Both the position numbers and the translations under genes were made by a program. From Selenihalanaerobacter shriftii (lineage in GTDB: Bacteria; Bacillota; Halanaerobiia; Halobacteroidales; Acetohalobiaceae), in contig NZ_FUWM01000009.1 of the NCBI RefSeq assembly GCF_900167185.1, forward strand, positions 1 through 64,000: a stretch of 64,000 nucleotides of DNA. The letters are read 5' to 3'. The notes beneath the pieces are model-generated. The model did not search any database. It had not been told where the DNA came from and saw only the letters and a program-made list of their open reading frames with translations. Positions 1-7,929 of the stretch are shown one piece after another (within the stretch, counting starts at the first letter, position 1; the number at the start of each line of letters is the position of its first letter).

Positions 1-2
1 CT

Positions 3-440
3 AATTTAAATGAAGCTAGAGTGCAGACTGATGGCTATGGACTTAAAAACCATTTTTATCAATTAGTGAATTTAAATGAAGGAGAAAATGTCAACATAAC
101 AGTTAAATATGATCGTTCTAACACTGGACCATCTATTACTAGAACTAATAATCAAAATACAGACACAATTGCTAGTCAACAGCCTGTTAGTAATGAATCG
201 AATTCTAATAATTCAATGTTATTAATTTTAGCAATTATTATTATTGGGATAATGGGCTATTTTATTTATAATATGATTAATGATGATTCAACTTCGACAA
301 AGAATAAACATAGAAACAAGAAGAAAAATAATAAAAAATTAAGTCCAAGAGAAGAAAAGAAAAAAGCTAGAAACTTATTATTAGAAGGTAAGATAAGTGA
401 AAAAACTTATCAAGATATTATAGATGATATAGAAGATTAA
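3..440 (+). CDS. C-terminal part of a membrane-anchored protein (cut by window edge)
   Basis: The frame is open to the left edge, so the true start lies outside the window. What remains is a short extracytoplasmic beta-like tail, a Ser/Asn-rich linker, one membrane helix (NSMLLILAIIIIGIMGYFIY) and a basic cytoplasmic segment ending in ARNLLLEGKISEKTYQDII, which resembles a short SHOCT-like tail. It lies 45 bp upstream of ccmF on the same strand, so it probably belongs to the cytochrome c maturation operon. I do not recognise the family. A carboxypeptidase-regulatory-like domain protein tethered near the heme-attachment machinery is only a guess. Confidence 0.7.
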   Translation, partial: NLNEARVQTDGYGLKNHFYQLVNLNEGENVNITVKYDRSNTGPSITRTNNQNTDTIASQQPVSNESNSNNSMLLILAIIIIGIMGYFIYNMINDDSTSTKNKHRNKKKNNKKLSPREEKKKARNLLLEGKISEKTYQDIIDDIED

Positions 441-485
441 ATTTTAAAGTAAATAAATTAAAGATTATCTAGGGGAGGTATTAGA

Positions 486-2468
486 ATGTCAGAAGTTGGA
501 TCAGTTACCTTACTAATGTCATTACTATTTACAGTTTATACAATAATTGCTTATATTGTAGGTTTAATACAGAAGAATAAAAAATTAATAAAGAGTGCTC
601 AAAATGGGGTTTTTACTAATGTCGTTTTGACTTCGGTTGCTTCAATTTCTTTGCTTTATGCATTAATTACTAGTGATTTTAGTATTGAGTATGTCGCTCA
701 TTATACTAATCGTGCTTTACCATTATTTTATAAAATTTCAGCTTTTTGGGCTGGAAATAGCGGTTCATTACTATTGTGGTTTTGGCTTCTTTCAATTTAT
801 GCCGCAATAATTGCTCTCTCTAACAAGCCTCAAGGAGCAAAGATGAGACCATATGCTAGTTTGATTATAATGGTGATTGGCTTATTCTTTGCAACATTAC
901 TGAACTTTGAAGCTAATCCTTTTACTGAGCTAGGATTTGTTCCTCAGGATGGGCAAGGATTAAATCCAATGCTGCAAAATGTCGGGATGGTAATTCACCC
1001 AGTAACATTATACTTAGGGTATGTAGGCTTTACAGTACCATTTGCGTATGCTATGGCAGCTTTATTCTTAAAGAAGACAGGTGCTATTTGGATTAAGTTA
1101 ACCCGAAGATGGACATTGGTTGCTTGGCTATTCTTAAGTATCGGTATAATTTCTGGTGGTCAATGGGCTTATGTAGAGCTTGGCTGGGGAGGTTATTGGG
1201 CTTGGGATCCGGTAGAGAACGCTTCCTTATTACCATGGCTAACTAGTACAGCTTTTCTACATTCAGTAATGATTCAAGAACGTAAAGGAATGTTAAAGGT
1301 TTGGAATGTATTATTAATAATTATCACATTTGTTTTAACATTATTCGGAACTTTCCTAACTAGAAGTGGAATATTATCCTCTGTCCATGCCTTTGGTCAA
1401 TCTGATGTTGGATTATATTTCTTGATCTTCATGGGAGTTGTTTTAGCAGGAGCTCTTAACTTGTTTGCTATAAATCGTAAAACACTTGAGAGTGAAAATG
1501 AATTTGAATCTATATTATCTAAAGAAAGTAGTTTCTTATTCAATAACCTATTATTGGTAGGAGCAGCATTTGCTACTTTTTGGGGAACAATTTATCCTAT
1601 TATTTCCGAAGCAGTAAGAGGCGTTAAGATTACAGTTGGACCGCCATTTTTTAATGAAGTAATTGTGCCAATTGGAATCTTACTAGTTATCTTAACAGGA
1701 ATTTGTCCTTTAATTGCTTGGCGTAAATCATCATTTGAAAATTTAAAGAAGAATTTCATGATTCCTTTTGTTGTAAGTATTATCTTTGCCCTAGGGCTTT
1801 ATGTTATTTTAAATATTACAAGCTTATATCCACTATTAGCTACCACAGCTTGTATTTTTGTACTGATAACAATCATTCTAGAGTTTTATCGAGGAGTTAA
1901 GGTGAGGATGAAGATGACAGATGAAGGAGTTATGACTTCGTTATTCAGATTAATTAGTCGTAATCGACGGCGATATGGCGGTTATATAGTTCATTTAGCT
2001 GTGATTATTATGGTGATTGGAATTACAGGATCTAGTGCCTACCAAAAAGAGATGGAAGTTACAGTTAATAAAGGAGAAGTCATTGAATTTCATGATTATG
2101 ATATTACATATAATGGCTTAGAAATTAATGAAGATCCCAACAAGACTACAGTTTATGCTGATTTAGATGTGAGAAGAAATGGAAAGCCCTATACTACCTT
2201 AAGGCCAGCAAAACAATATTTTAAAACATCAGAACAACCTGCTTCGGAAGTTGATTTTAAGAGTAGTATTAAAGAGGATTTATATTTGATTTTAGCTGGT
2301 TGGACAGATAGTGGTCAAAAAGCTATATTTAAAGTTGTTATTAATCCTTTAATCAGTTGGTTATTCTTTGGAGTAAATATTTTAATCATCGGTACCTTAA
2401 TTGCAGTTTGGCCTGATAAGAGACAACGTTCTATTGAGTTGTTAAAGGAGATGCATAGAGATGGCTAA
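486..2468 (+). CDS. ccmF: Cytochrome c-type biogenesis protein CcmF (heme lyase subunit)
   Basis: 660-residue polytopic membrane protein of the CcmF/NrfE family, which with CcmH ligates heme to CXXCH motifs of apocytochrome c on the outer face of the membrane. The tryptophan-rich WWD heme-handling signature is visible (WGGYWAWDPVENASLLPWL), surrounded by about a dozen hydrophobic helices, and a periplasmic soluble domain precedes the last helix. Length matches the family. The start follows a strong SD (aggggaggt). It overlaps ccmH by 8 bp, implying translational coupling. A likely client in this window is the hexaheme cytochrome at 42788-43309. CcmA/B/C/E are not in view. Confidence 0.95.
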   Translation: MSEVGSVTLLMSLLFTVYTIIAYIVGLIQKNKKLIKSAQNGVFTNVVLTSVASISLLYALITSDFSIEYVAHYTNRALPLFYKISAFWAGNSGSLLLWFWLLSIYAAIIALSNKPQGAKMRPYASLIIMVIGLFFATLLNFEANPFTELGFVPQDGQGLNPMLQNVGMVIHPVTLYLGYVGFTVPFAYAMAALFLKKTGAIWIKLTRRWTLVAWLFLSIGIISGGQWAYVELGWGGYWAWDPVENASLLPWLTSTAFLHSVMIQERKGMLKVWNVLLIIITFVLTLFGTFLTRSGILSSVHAFGQSDVGLYFLIFMGVVLAGALNLFAINRKTLESENEFESILSKESSFLFNNLLLVGAAFATFWGTIYPIISEAVRGVKITVGPPFFNEVIVPIGILLVILTGICPLIAWRKSSFENLKKNFMIPFVVSIIFALGLYVILNITSLYPLLATTACIFVLITIILEFYRGVKVRMKMTDEGVMTSLFRLISRNRRRYGGYIVHLAVIIMVIGITGSSAYQKEMEVTVNKGEVIEFHDYDITYNGLEINEDPNKTTVYADLDVRRNGKPYTTLRPAKQYFKTSEQPASEVDFKSSIKEDLYLILAGWTDSGQKAIFKVVINPLISWLFFGVNILIIGTLIAVWPDKRQRSIELLKEMHRDG

Positions 2469-2931
2469 AAAGATGATTGCTACTTCGGTCTTAATAAGCA
2501 TAATAGTCATTTTTACTTCAGGAATTAGTTATGCTTTAACAGTAAAAGAAGTAGGTAGTGAGCTAATGGTGATTAATCATGATATGTTAGTTTCAGTCTG
2601 TCCAAGTGAGACTGGTCAACAGATGAGAGACCAAATTTCTAAAATGATAGATAAAGGAATGACTAAAGAAGAGATTATTGATTCCTTTATTAAAGAATAT
2701 GGTGAGAAAGTATACGCAGCACCAACTAAGGAAGGATTTAATCTAATTGTAGCGTGGATTTTACCCTTTTTAGTAATTTTAATTGGTGGATTATTCCTCT
2801 ATTACTTTACTAAGAAATGGCAGACAGCTTATGAAGTAAATAATAATTCGAAGCAAGAATTGCAAATAAGTTCCGAAGAGCAGGAAGAATATGAAGAAAA
2901 ATTAAATGATGAATTAAAGAAATACTTATAA
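2461..2931 (+). CDS. ccmH: CcmH-like cytochrome c maturation protein lacking the CXXC motif
   Basis: 156 residues: signal-type helix (about 5-25), CcmH core (MRDQISKMIDKGMTKEEIID... YGEKVYAAPTKEGFN), then a membrane helix (about 93-117) and an acidic tail. The core following the usual cysteine motif is well conserved, and the gene overlaps ccmF, so the family call is firm. The odd point is the redox motif: CcmH proteins normally carry LRCXXC (or, in Firmicute relatives, a CXCGC cluster plus more cysteines), whereas here the corresponding stretch reads ELMVINHDMLVSVC, leaving a single cysteine, Cys47. The protein therefore cannot form the standard intramolecular disulfide. Confidence 0.85.
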   Translation: MAKKMIATSVLISIIVIFTSGISYALTVKEVGSELMVINHDMLVSVCPSETGQQMRDQISKMIDKGMTKEEIIDSFIKEYGEKVYAAPTKEGFNLIVAWILPFLVILIGGLFLYYFTKKWQTAYEVNNNSKQELQISSEEQEEYEEKLNDELKKYL

Positions 2932-2948
2932 TCTAAGGAGGATATAAC

Positions 2949-3227
2949 ATGAGTTTAATAACTGGTATTGTTTTTGGGATCATGGGGCTTTATTTAATAG
3001 GATATCCTATAATAATGAGTGATGAGATTAATGAATTAGATTATGAAGAACGGTTATCCTCCTTAGAAGAGGATATCGAATTACAAAAAGAGGCTGTTTT
3101 TTCAGAATTAGGTGAAATAGAGTTAGATTATCAAATGAACAAGTTATCTGAAGAGGATTATCAAGAATTAAAGGGAAGATTACAGAAATTAGCTGTGGAA
3201 ATATTACAGGAGGAAGAGAATAACTAA
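2949..3227 (+). CDS. Small CcmI-like membrane protein
   Basis: 92 residues with one N-terminal helix and a long charged helical region containing the segment LGEIELDYQMNKLSEEDYQ, which resembles the (L/I)EFDYQxGKLSEEDY motif of CcmI/CycH N-terminal regions. It lacks the TPR domain of full CcmI. It follows ccmH by 17 bp with a good SD (aaggagg) and is the last gene before a strong terminator, so it is the distal gene of the ccm operon. In other bacteria CcmI escorts apocytochrome to CcmFH; a minimal membrane-bound helper role here is an inference. Confidence 0.75.
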   Translation: MSLITGIVFGIMGLYLIGYPIIMSDEINELDYEERLSSLEEDIELQKEAVFSELGEIELDYQMNKLSEEDYQELKGRLQKLAVEILQEEENN

Positions 3228-3232
3228 AGATT

Positions 3233-3282
3233 AAATACCTAAAGCTCTTTAGAGTATAAGAGTTTTAGGTATTTTCTTTTTT
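3233..3282 (+). terminator. Rho-independent terminator of the ccm operon
   Basis: Inverted repeat AAATACCTAAA / TTTAGGTATTT (3233-3243 and 3264-3274) with an inner gctctt/aagagt pairing, followed by cttttttt. It lies directly after the ccmI-like gene. Confidence 0.85.
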
Positions 3283-3358
3283 GGTTGCAGGAATTATAGT
3301 AACTATTAAGGTATTTATAAATAAGATGCATACAATTAATTATAAAGGAGGGGATATT

Positions 3359-4078
3359 ATGAAAAGTAAGATAGCTGAAGCCATAAAATTAAATAATTCT
3401 CCGGTTGCTATATTATTAATAGATCAAAGACCAGACGATGCATTACAATTTAAAGAAGGAAAATGGGGTTGTGTTGTGGCAATGTTAAATAAAGCCACAG
3501 AAGGTTATACTGTTGTATTTGATGAAAAGACCTATGGATGTGAAGGTGGAGGAAAAGGTTTAGGCATTAAAGATTATGAAATGGGAGAGATTGAATACTT
3601 TCTTTCTACAGGTGAGGGAATAGATAGAGAAGGAGAATTTTACAAAAAGACTCCTGAGTATGCTAAAAGCTTTATTAAAAGCCTTCCTAATATTTCAGTT
3701 TCAAAAGAATACGTTGTTTTAAAGCCTTTAGACCAGATAACTGAAGATGAAACACCAGAGGGAATTATCTTTTTAGTAAATGCTGACCAACTTTCTGGAT
3801 TAGTTTATCTTGCAAATTATGATAAACCTACAAAAGACAATGTAACAACATTTTTTGGAGCAGGTTGTCATAGTACAATATTAGAAGTCCTAGAACAAGG
3901 AAAAACAGAAGAACCAAAAGCGCTTATTGGTTTGACTGATCCTTCAGCTAGAAAATTTATTGATGAAGATATACTTTCTTTTAGTATTCCTTATGATCGA
4001 TTTTTAGAAATGGAAAAACAAGTGGAAGAAAGCTTTTTAACTAAGAAGAATTGGGCTACAATTAAAAATAGAATCTAA
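3359..4078 (+). CDS. DUF169 family protein
   Basis: 239 residues from the ATG at 3359, chosen because a strong SD (aaaggagggg) sits just upstream; the open frame extends further left to 3281 but without a ribosome site. The family signature is visible: SPVAI near the N-terminus, [21 protein letters not shown] and [10 protein letters not shown], including conserved cysteines. DUF169 proteins are uncharacterised cytoplasmic proteins of anaerobes and methanogens. The conserved cysteines suggest metal or thiol chemistry but no function is established. It is a single-gene unit between two terminators. Confidence 0.88.
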   Translation: MKSKIAEAIKLNNSPVAILLIDQRPDDALQFKEGKWGCVVAMLNKATEGYTVVFDEKTYGCEGGGKGLGIKDYEMGEIEYFLSTGEGIDREGEFYKKTPEYAKSFIKSLPNISVSKEYVVLKPLDQITEDETPEGIIFLVNADQLSGLVYLANYDKPTKDNVTTFFGAGCHSTILEVLEQGKTEEPKALIGLTDPSARKFIDEDILSFSIPYDRFLEMEKQVEESFLTKKNWATIKNRI

Positions 4079-4088
4079 AGAGTTTATG

Positions 4089-4119
4089 AGCATACCTTTA
4101 AAGGTATGCTTTTATTTTT
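4089..4119 (+). terminator. Rho-independent terminator
   Basis: Perfect palindrome AGCATACCTTT/AAAGGTATGCT (4089-4110) followed by tttattttt, 11 bp after the DUF169 stop codon. Confidence 0.85.
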
Positions 4120-4140
4120 GGGACTAATGTCATAATTAAT

Positions 4141-4159
4141 TTGTGATTTTTGTCACTAA
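4141..4159. promoter_or_regulatory. Crp/Fnr-type dyad (GTGA-N6-TCAC)
   Basis: ttGTGAtttttgTCACtaa matches the half-site spacing of Crp/Fnr-family operators (GTGA at 4143-4146, TCAC at 4153-4156). It lies about 66 bp upstream of the start site expected from a TATAAT at 4204-4209, an activator-like position before the diguanylate cyclase gene. The pattern recurs at four other places in the window. Confidence 0.55.
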
Positions 4160-4286
4160 TTTTACTAAAAAGCATCAGTAAAGAAGGTCATATTAAAATA
4201 ATGTATAATTTTACATTAAATGGAAGATAATATAGTAAGGTGTGCTTTTAGACACGAGCCAAAATATATTAGAGATGAGGGGTAGG

Positions 4287-4979
4287 ATGTGGAAGAATAA
4301 AAAACATGTAAAATTTTTTATTTTTATAAGTAATCTTATGCTAGGAGTTATCTATGGATTAGCATGTAATTATCTAATTATGCCTCATAATCAATTGGTC
4401 TATTTTATACTTACAGGTGCTTTTTTTGGACTGATTAACTATTTTGCATTTTATAAAATATTGGAAAAATATATTTCTTTGAAAAGGTATAATATAGAAT
4501 TAAATCAAAAATTAAAGACTGATAAATTAACTGGATTATTTAATCGTAGGACATTTGAAAAAGATACTAAGATATTAAATAATAAATGTTACTCAATTAT
4601 TTTTATTGATATAGATAATTTTAGAGAGTTTAATAATAAGTTTGGTCATAAAATAGGAGATTCTACTTTAAAAAAAGTTAGTCAGGCTATTCAGAATAGT
4701 GTAAGGGATGGCGATAAAGTATATAGATATGGTGGCGAAGAAATAGTAGTATTATTAAAAGATTGTAATAAAAAAAGAGCTTTAACTATCTCAGAGCGAA
4801 TTAGATTGCAGATAAGTCAATTAGACAATTCTCCTTATTCTGAAATTACAGCATCGTTGGGAGTTGCTACTTATCCAGAAGACGGGAATCATATTCAGGA
4901 TATTATTGAGGCTAGTGATATTGCCTTATTATCTGCTAAAGATAGGGGGAAAAATTGTACTATTCTTTATATGGGTTAG
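4287..4979 (+). CDS. Membrane-bound diguanylate cyclase (GGDEF domain)
   Basis: 230 residues from the ATG at 4287, preferred because gaggggtagg sits directly upstream; a GTG at 4242 and an ATG at 4275 in frame are alternatives. Two N-terminal membrane helices (about 8-30 and 36-56) and a short coiled stretch lead into a GGDEF domain beginning DKLTGLFNRRTF, with the active-site loop YGGEEIVVLL (GGEEF-type, so probably catalytically active) and ASLGVATYPEDG. It should make cyclic di-GMP from GTP. No I-site RXXD is obvious. It is monocistronic, with a Crp/Fnr-like dyad upstream. Confidence 0.9.
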   Translation: MWKNKKHVKFFIFISNLMLGVIYGLACNYLIMPHNQLVYFILTGAFFGLINYFAFYKILEKYISLKRYNIELNQKLKTDKLTGLFNRRTFEKDTKILNNKCYSIIFIDIDNFREFNNKFGHKIGDSTLKKVSQAIQNSVRDGDKVYRYGGEEIVVLLKDCNKKRALTISERIRLQISQLDNSPYSEITASLGVATYPEDGNHIQDIIEASDIALLSAKDRGKNCTILYMG

Positions 4980-4999
4980 TAAAGTAGGAGGTGGAAAGG

Positions 5000-5209
5000 T
5001 TGGTTAGGAATTATCAATGTCCAAAGTGTGGGTCTAATTCCTATGAACGAGATGAAATTAGAGCTGCAGGTGGTGTTTTTTCCAAAATATTTGATGTTCA
5101 AAATAAGAAGTTTATAGCTGTAGTTTGCACAGATTGTGGATATACTGAGTTATATAAAAAAGGGAAAAGTAGTCTTTTAGGGAATATTTTTGATTTTTTC
5201 ACTGGTTAA
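5000..5209 (+). CDS. Zinc-ribbon nucleic-acid-binding-type protein (DUF2082/COG3478)
   Basis: 69 residues from a TTG at 5000, chosen because the SD AGGAGGTGG (4986-4994) gives a 5-nt spacer; the GTG at 4991 would lie inside the SD. Two CXXC pairs (CPKCGS and CTDCGY) form a zinc ribbon around FSKIFDVQNKKFIAVVC, typical of the small zinc_ribbon_13 family, followed by a GNIFDFF tail. Function is unknown in the family. It lies 20 bp after the GGDEF gene and may be cotranscribed. Confidence 0.85.
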   Translation: MVRNYQCPKCGSNSYERDEIRAAGGVFSKIFDVQNKKFIAVVCTDCGYTELYKKGKSSLLGNIFDFFTG

Positions 5210-5230
5210 TCTACTATATTTTGAAAACTG

Positions 5231-5428
5231 ATTGGTAGTGAAAATATTGAGAAAACAGTAGACAGTATGACAGATATTAATGAAACTGTTAAAGCTGATA
5301 ATAGTAATCAAATGATAAATGCAACTGCTGAAATTGAAGAGGTATCTTCCGAATTCACAGCTGCATCACAAAAATTACTAAGTATGGCACAGGAGTTACA
5401 GTGGGAAGTTAATCAATTTAAAAATTAG
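5231..5428 (+). pseudogene. 3' remnant of a methyl-accepting chemotaxis protein
   Basis: Sixty-five in-frame codons without a start or SD read ...TAEIEEVSSEFTAASQKLLSMAQELQWEVNQFKN, matching the C-terminal end of chemoreceptors (compare the intact receptor at 7930-9792, which ends [22 protein letters not shown]). The ligand, HAMP and most of the signalling domain are absent and upstream frames are interrupted, so this is a deletion remnant. Confidence 0.75.
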
Positions 5429-5456
5429 TAAAGAAAGAAGAAGGGAGCGGGACAGA

Positions 5457-6194
5457 TTATTTCATCTTAGAAATTTGGTGTTGGAGTTTGTTAATAATTC
5501 TTTTCTCCAGTCTAGAGATATATGATTGAGAAATTCCCAAAATATCAGCTACTTCTTTTTGGGTCATTTCTTCTTTATCTTTACTTAACCCAAATCGTAA
5601 AATCATAATCTTTCTCTCCCTTTTTGTTAATACTTTCATAGCTTGTAATAATAATTCTCTATCCACATCTTCTTCTATATATTTGTAGATTAAATCAATG
5701 TCAGTACCGAGTACATCAGATAATTTTAATTCATTACCATCCCAATCTACATTTAGAGGTTTATCAAATGAAATTTCAAATTTCCTCTTATTATTACGAC
5801 GTAAATACATTAAAATTTCATTTTCTATGCATCTAGAGGCATAAGTAGCTAACTTAATTTTCTTACTAACATCAAAGGTATTGACTGCTTTAATTAAACC
5901 TATGGTCCCAATGGAGACTAAATCTTCAAGATCTATTTTTGTATTTTCGAATTTGCGAGCTATATAAACCACTAATCTTAAGTTACGTTCAATTAATACA
6001 CTACGTACTGCATCATCCCCATTTTCTAACTTAGAAAGTAAATAACTTTCTTCTTCAGTAGATAAAGGTGGCGGTAAAGCTTCATTACTTCCAATATAAG
6101 AGATATTTTTAGAGATACATATATCTAATCTCTGTAATAATTTAATAAATTGTAGTCTAAAGATTAATCTTCCTTTTTTAAATAATGATAACAA
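5457..6194 (-). CDS. sigE: Sporulation sigma factor SigE (pro-sigma-E)
   Basis: 245 residues from a TTG (first base 6194) placed 6 nt after the SD aaaggaggg. The sequence follows sigma-E closely: a basic/hydrophobic pro-sequence (about 1-33), then [62 protein letters not shown] and the region-4 helix-turn-helix [14 protein letters not shown]. It directs RNA polymerase in the mother cell early in sporulation after removal of the pro-sequence. The usual upstream neighbour spoIIGA (pro-sigma-E protease) and downstream sigG are not adjacent; sigE stands alone, divergent from the M20 peptidase gene. Confidence 0.93.
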   Translation of the reverse strand: MLSLFKKGRLIFRLQFIKLLQRLDICISKNISYIGSNEALPPPLSTEEESYLLSKLENGDDAVRSVLIERNLRLVVYIARKFENTKIDLEDLVSIGTIGLIKAVNTFDVSKKIKLATYASRCIENEILMYLRRNNKRKFEISFDKPLNVDWDGNELKLSDVLGTDIDLIYKYIEEDVDRELLLQAMKVLTKRERKIMILRFGLSKDKEEMTQKEVADILGISQSYISRLEKRIINKLQHQISKMK

Positions 6195-6572
6195 ATATAA
6201 CCCTCCTTTATGTAAATGATTATAAATCACCTATTAATGGTATTGATTACTAAAAATGGTTATATAATATGTATATTAAATTATAATCAAAAAATTACTA
6301 TACTTACTATGTTATTACTAATTTAATAGAATAAATTTATTTAAGTCATAAGATAATATCTATAATGAGAATTCTATTCTAAAGTACTATATAATTTTGA
6401 TTTTTACCCTAGTAATTTAAATTACTAGGGTTTGTCTAATTCTTGCATACTTTATTATTAAAAATGATATCAAAAGCAGGATAAATGAGTAATATTGATG
6501 AACAATATTATATATTATAATGAATAATAATATAATAGCAGGGAATATTTGATTTTCTCAAAGGGGAGAGAG
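6195..6572. other. AT-rich divergent intergenic region with a 26-bp palindrome
   Basis: Region between the divergent sigE and M20 peptidase genes. No convincing small gene is seen. It holds a perfect palindrome at 6416-6441 (ACCCTAGTAATTT and its complement) followed on the plus strand by tttgtctaatt. Neither neighbour is transcribed into it as an end, so it is not an ordinary terminator. It may be an attenuator or hairpin in the peptidase leader, about 130 nt before the ATG, or the end of an unseen small RNA. Confidence 0.5.
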
Positions 6573-7718
6573 ATGTTTAAAGAAGAGAATATAGTAAATA
6601 AATTTATAGAATTAACTAAGATTGATAGTGAATCGGGACAAGAAAGGGCAATAGCAGATAAATTAAAGATGGAATTGCTTAATTTAGGTTTAGAAGTTAA
6701 TGAAGATAATGTTGCAGATAAGATTCAAAATGATATTGAGGGTGATATTAAAGATAATACAGGTAATATAATTGCTAAATTAAAAGGTAGTGATCCAGAA
6801 TTACCAACATTATTACTATCAGCTCATATGGATACTGTCAAACCTGGACAGGATGTAAAGCCAGTAATTGAAGATGGGACTATTTTTAGTGAAAGTGAAA
6901 CTATATTAGGTGCAGATGATAAAGCAGGGATCACAATGATTTTAACGATTTTAAGAGAGTTAAAGCAAAGAAAATTGAGGTATGGAGATATTGAAGTAGT
7001 ATTTACTGTCTGTGAAGAAGAAGGGTTACTAGGGTCTAGAAATTTAGCTGTTGATAAATTAAATGCTGATTACGGAATAGTTTATGATTCAGGTGAAGAA
7101 GTTGGTACTATTATCACAGAAGGCCCAGCTCAAACTGAAATAAAAATAATAGTTAAAGGGAAGGCTGCTCATGCTGGGAGGGAACCTTATAAAGGTATTG
7201 ATGCTATTAAAATTGCAGGTACTGCCCTTGCTAAAGTGAATTTAGGCAAGATTGATGAAGAAACAACAGCTAATATAGGGATTATTAAAGGAGGAAAAGC
7301 TACTAATATAGTACCAGATGAAGTAGAATTAGTAGGAGAAGTTCGTAGTAGAGATGAAGTAAAATTAGAAAAACAGATACAACATATGATAGAAATCTTC
7401 AAAGACACAGCTAGAGAATATGGTGCAGAGGTAGAATTTGAAATTGAGCGATTATTTTCACCATTTAAACTTAATAAAGATCTTCCACTTATTCAGTTAG
7501 CTATTGATTCTGCTAAAGAATTAGATTTTACTCCTGAATTAATTACTACTAGAGCAGGTAGTGATGCAAATATTTTTAATGATTATGGTATTCCTACTTT
7601 TAACTTTGGTCTAGGTACTAATCATGGACATACACCTGATGAAAATATTCAAATAGAAAATTTTACAAAGATTATAAAATATTCTTTGAATATAATTGAA
7701 AATTTGAATTCTCTTTAA
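6573..7718 (+). CDS. M20 family metallopeptidase (PepT-like)
   Basis: 381 residues from the ATG at 6573 behind aaaggggagagag. Co-catalytic zinc motifs of M20 peptidases are in order: SAHMDTV, GADDKAG, EEEGLLGS, a dimerisation domain (about 180-285) with KGKAAHAGREP and GKATNIVPD, and the C-terminal zinc-ligand region TNHGHTPDENI. The spacing matches the PepT-like (YqjE) tripeptidase subgroup. It probably trims short cytoplasmic peptides. It is monocistronic with a terminator after it. The exact substrate cannot be told from sequence. Confidence 0.9.
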   Translation: MFKEENIVNKFIELTKIDSESGQERAIADKLKMELLNLGLEVNEDNVADKIQNDIEGDIKDNTGNIIAKLKGSDPELPTLLLSAHMDTVKPGQDVKPVIEDGTIFSESETILGADDKAGITMILTILRELKQRKLRYGDIEVVFTVCEEEGLLGSRNLAVDKLNADYGIVYDSGEEVGTIITEGPAQTEIKIIVKGKAAHAGREPYKGIDAIKIAGTALAKVNLGKIDEETTANIGIIKGGKATNIVPDEVELVGEVRSRDEVKLEKQIQHMIEIFKDTAREYGAEVEFEIERLFSPFKLNKDLPLIQLAIDSAKELDFTPELITTRAGSDANIFNDYGIPTFNFGLGTNHGHTPDENIQIENFTKIIKYSLNIIENLNSL

Positions 7719-7719
7719 A

Positions 7720-7753
7720 TAAAAATGACTCCATATTGGGGCCGTTTTTTTAT
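7720..7753 (+). terminator. Rho-independent terminator after M20 peptidase
   Basis: Stem AAAAATGACTCC / GGGGCCGTTTTT (with G-T pairs and one mismatch) closing an atatt loop, followed by a T tract. Confidence 0.65.
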
Positions 7754-7929
7754 TTAGAATGTAATTTTAGCTATAGCAGTAATTAATAAAGTCAGATTAT
7801 TGTTCATTTTGTTAATAAAGTTATAATTCAATATATTAAGCAGGAGATAAGTAGTTATATGTAGTAATAATTGTATTAGATATAAATAGTTTCTAAATAA
7901 AATTAAATAAGAGCCTGGAGGGGAAATTT

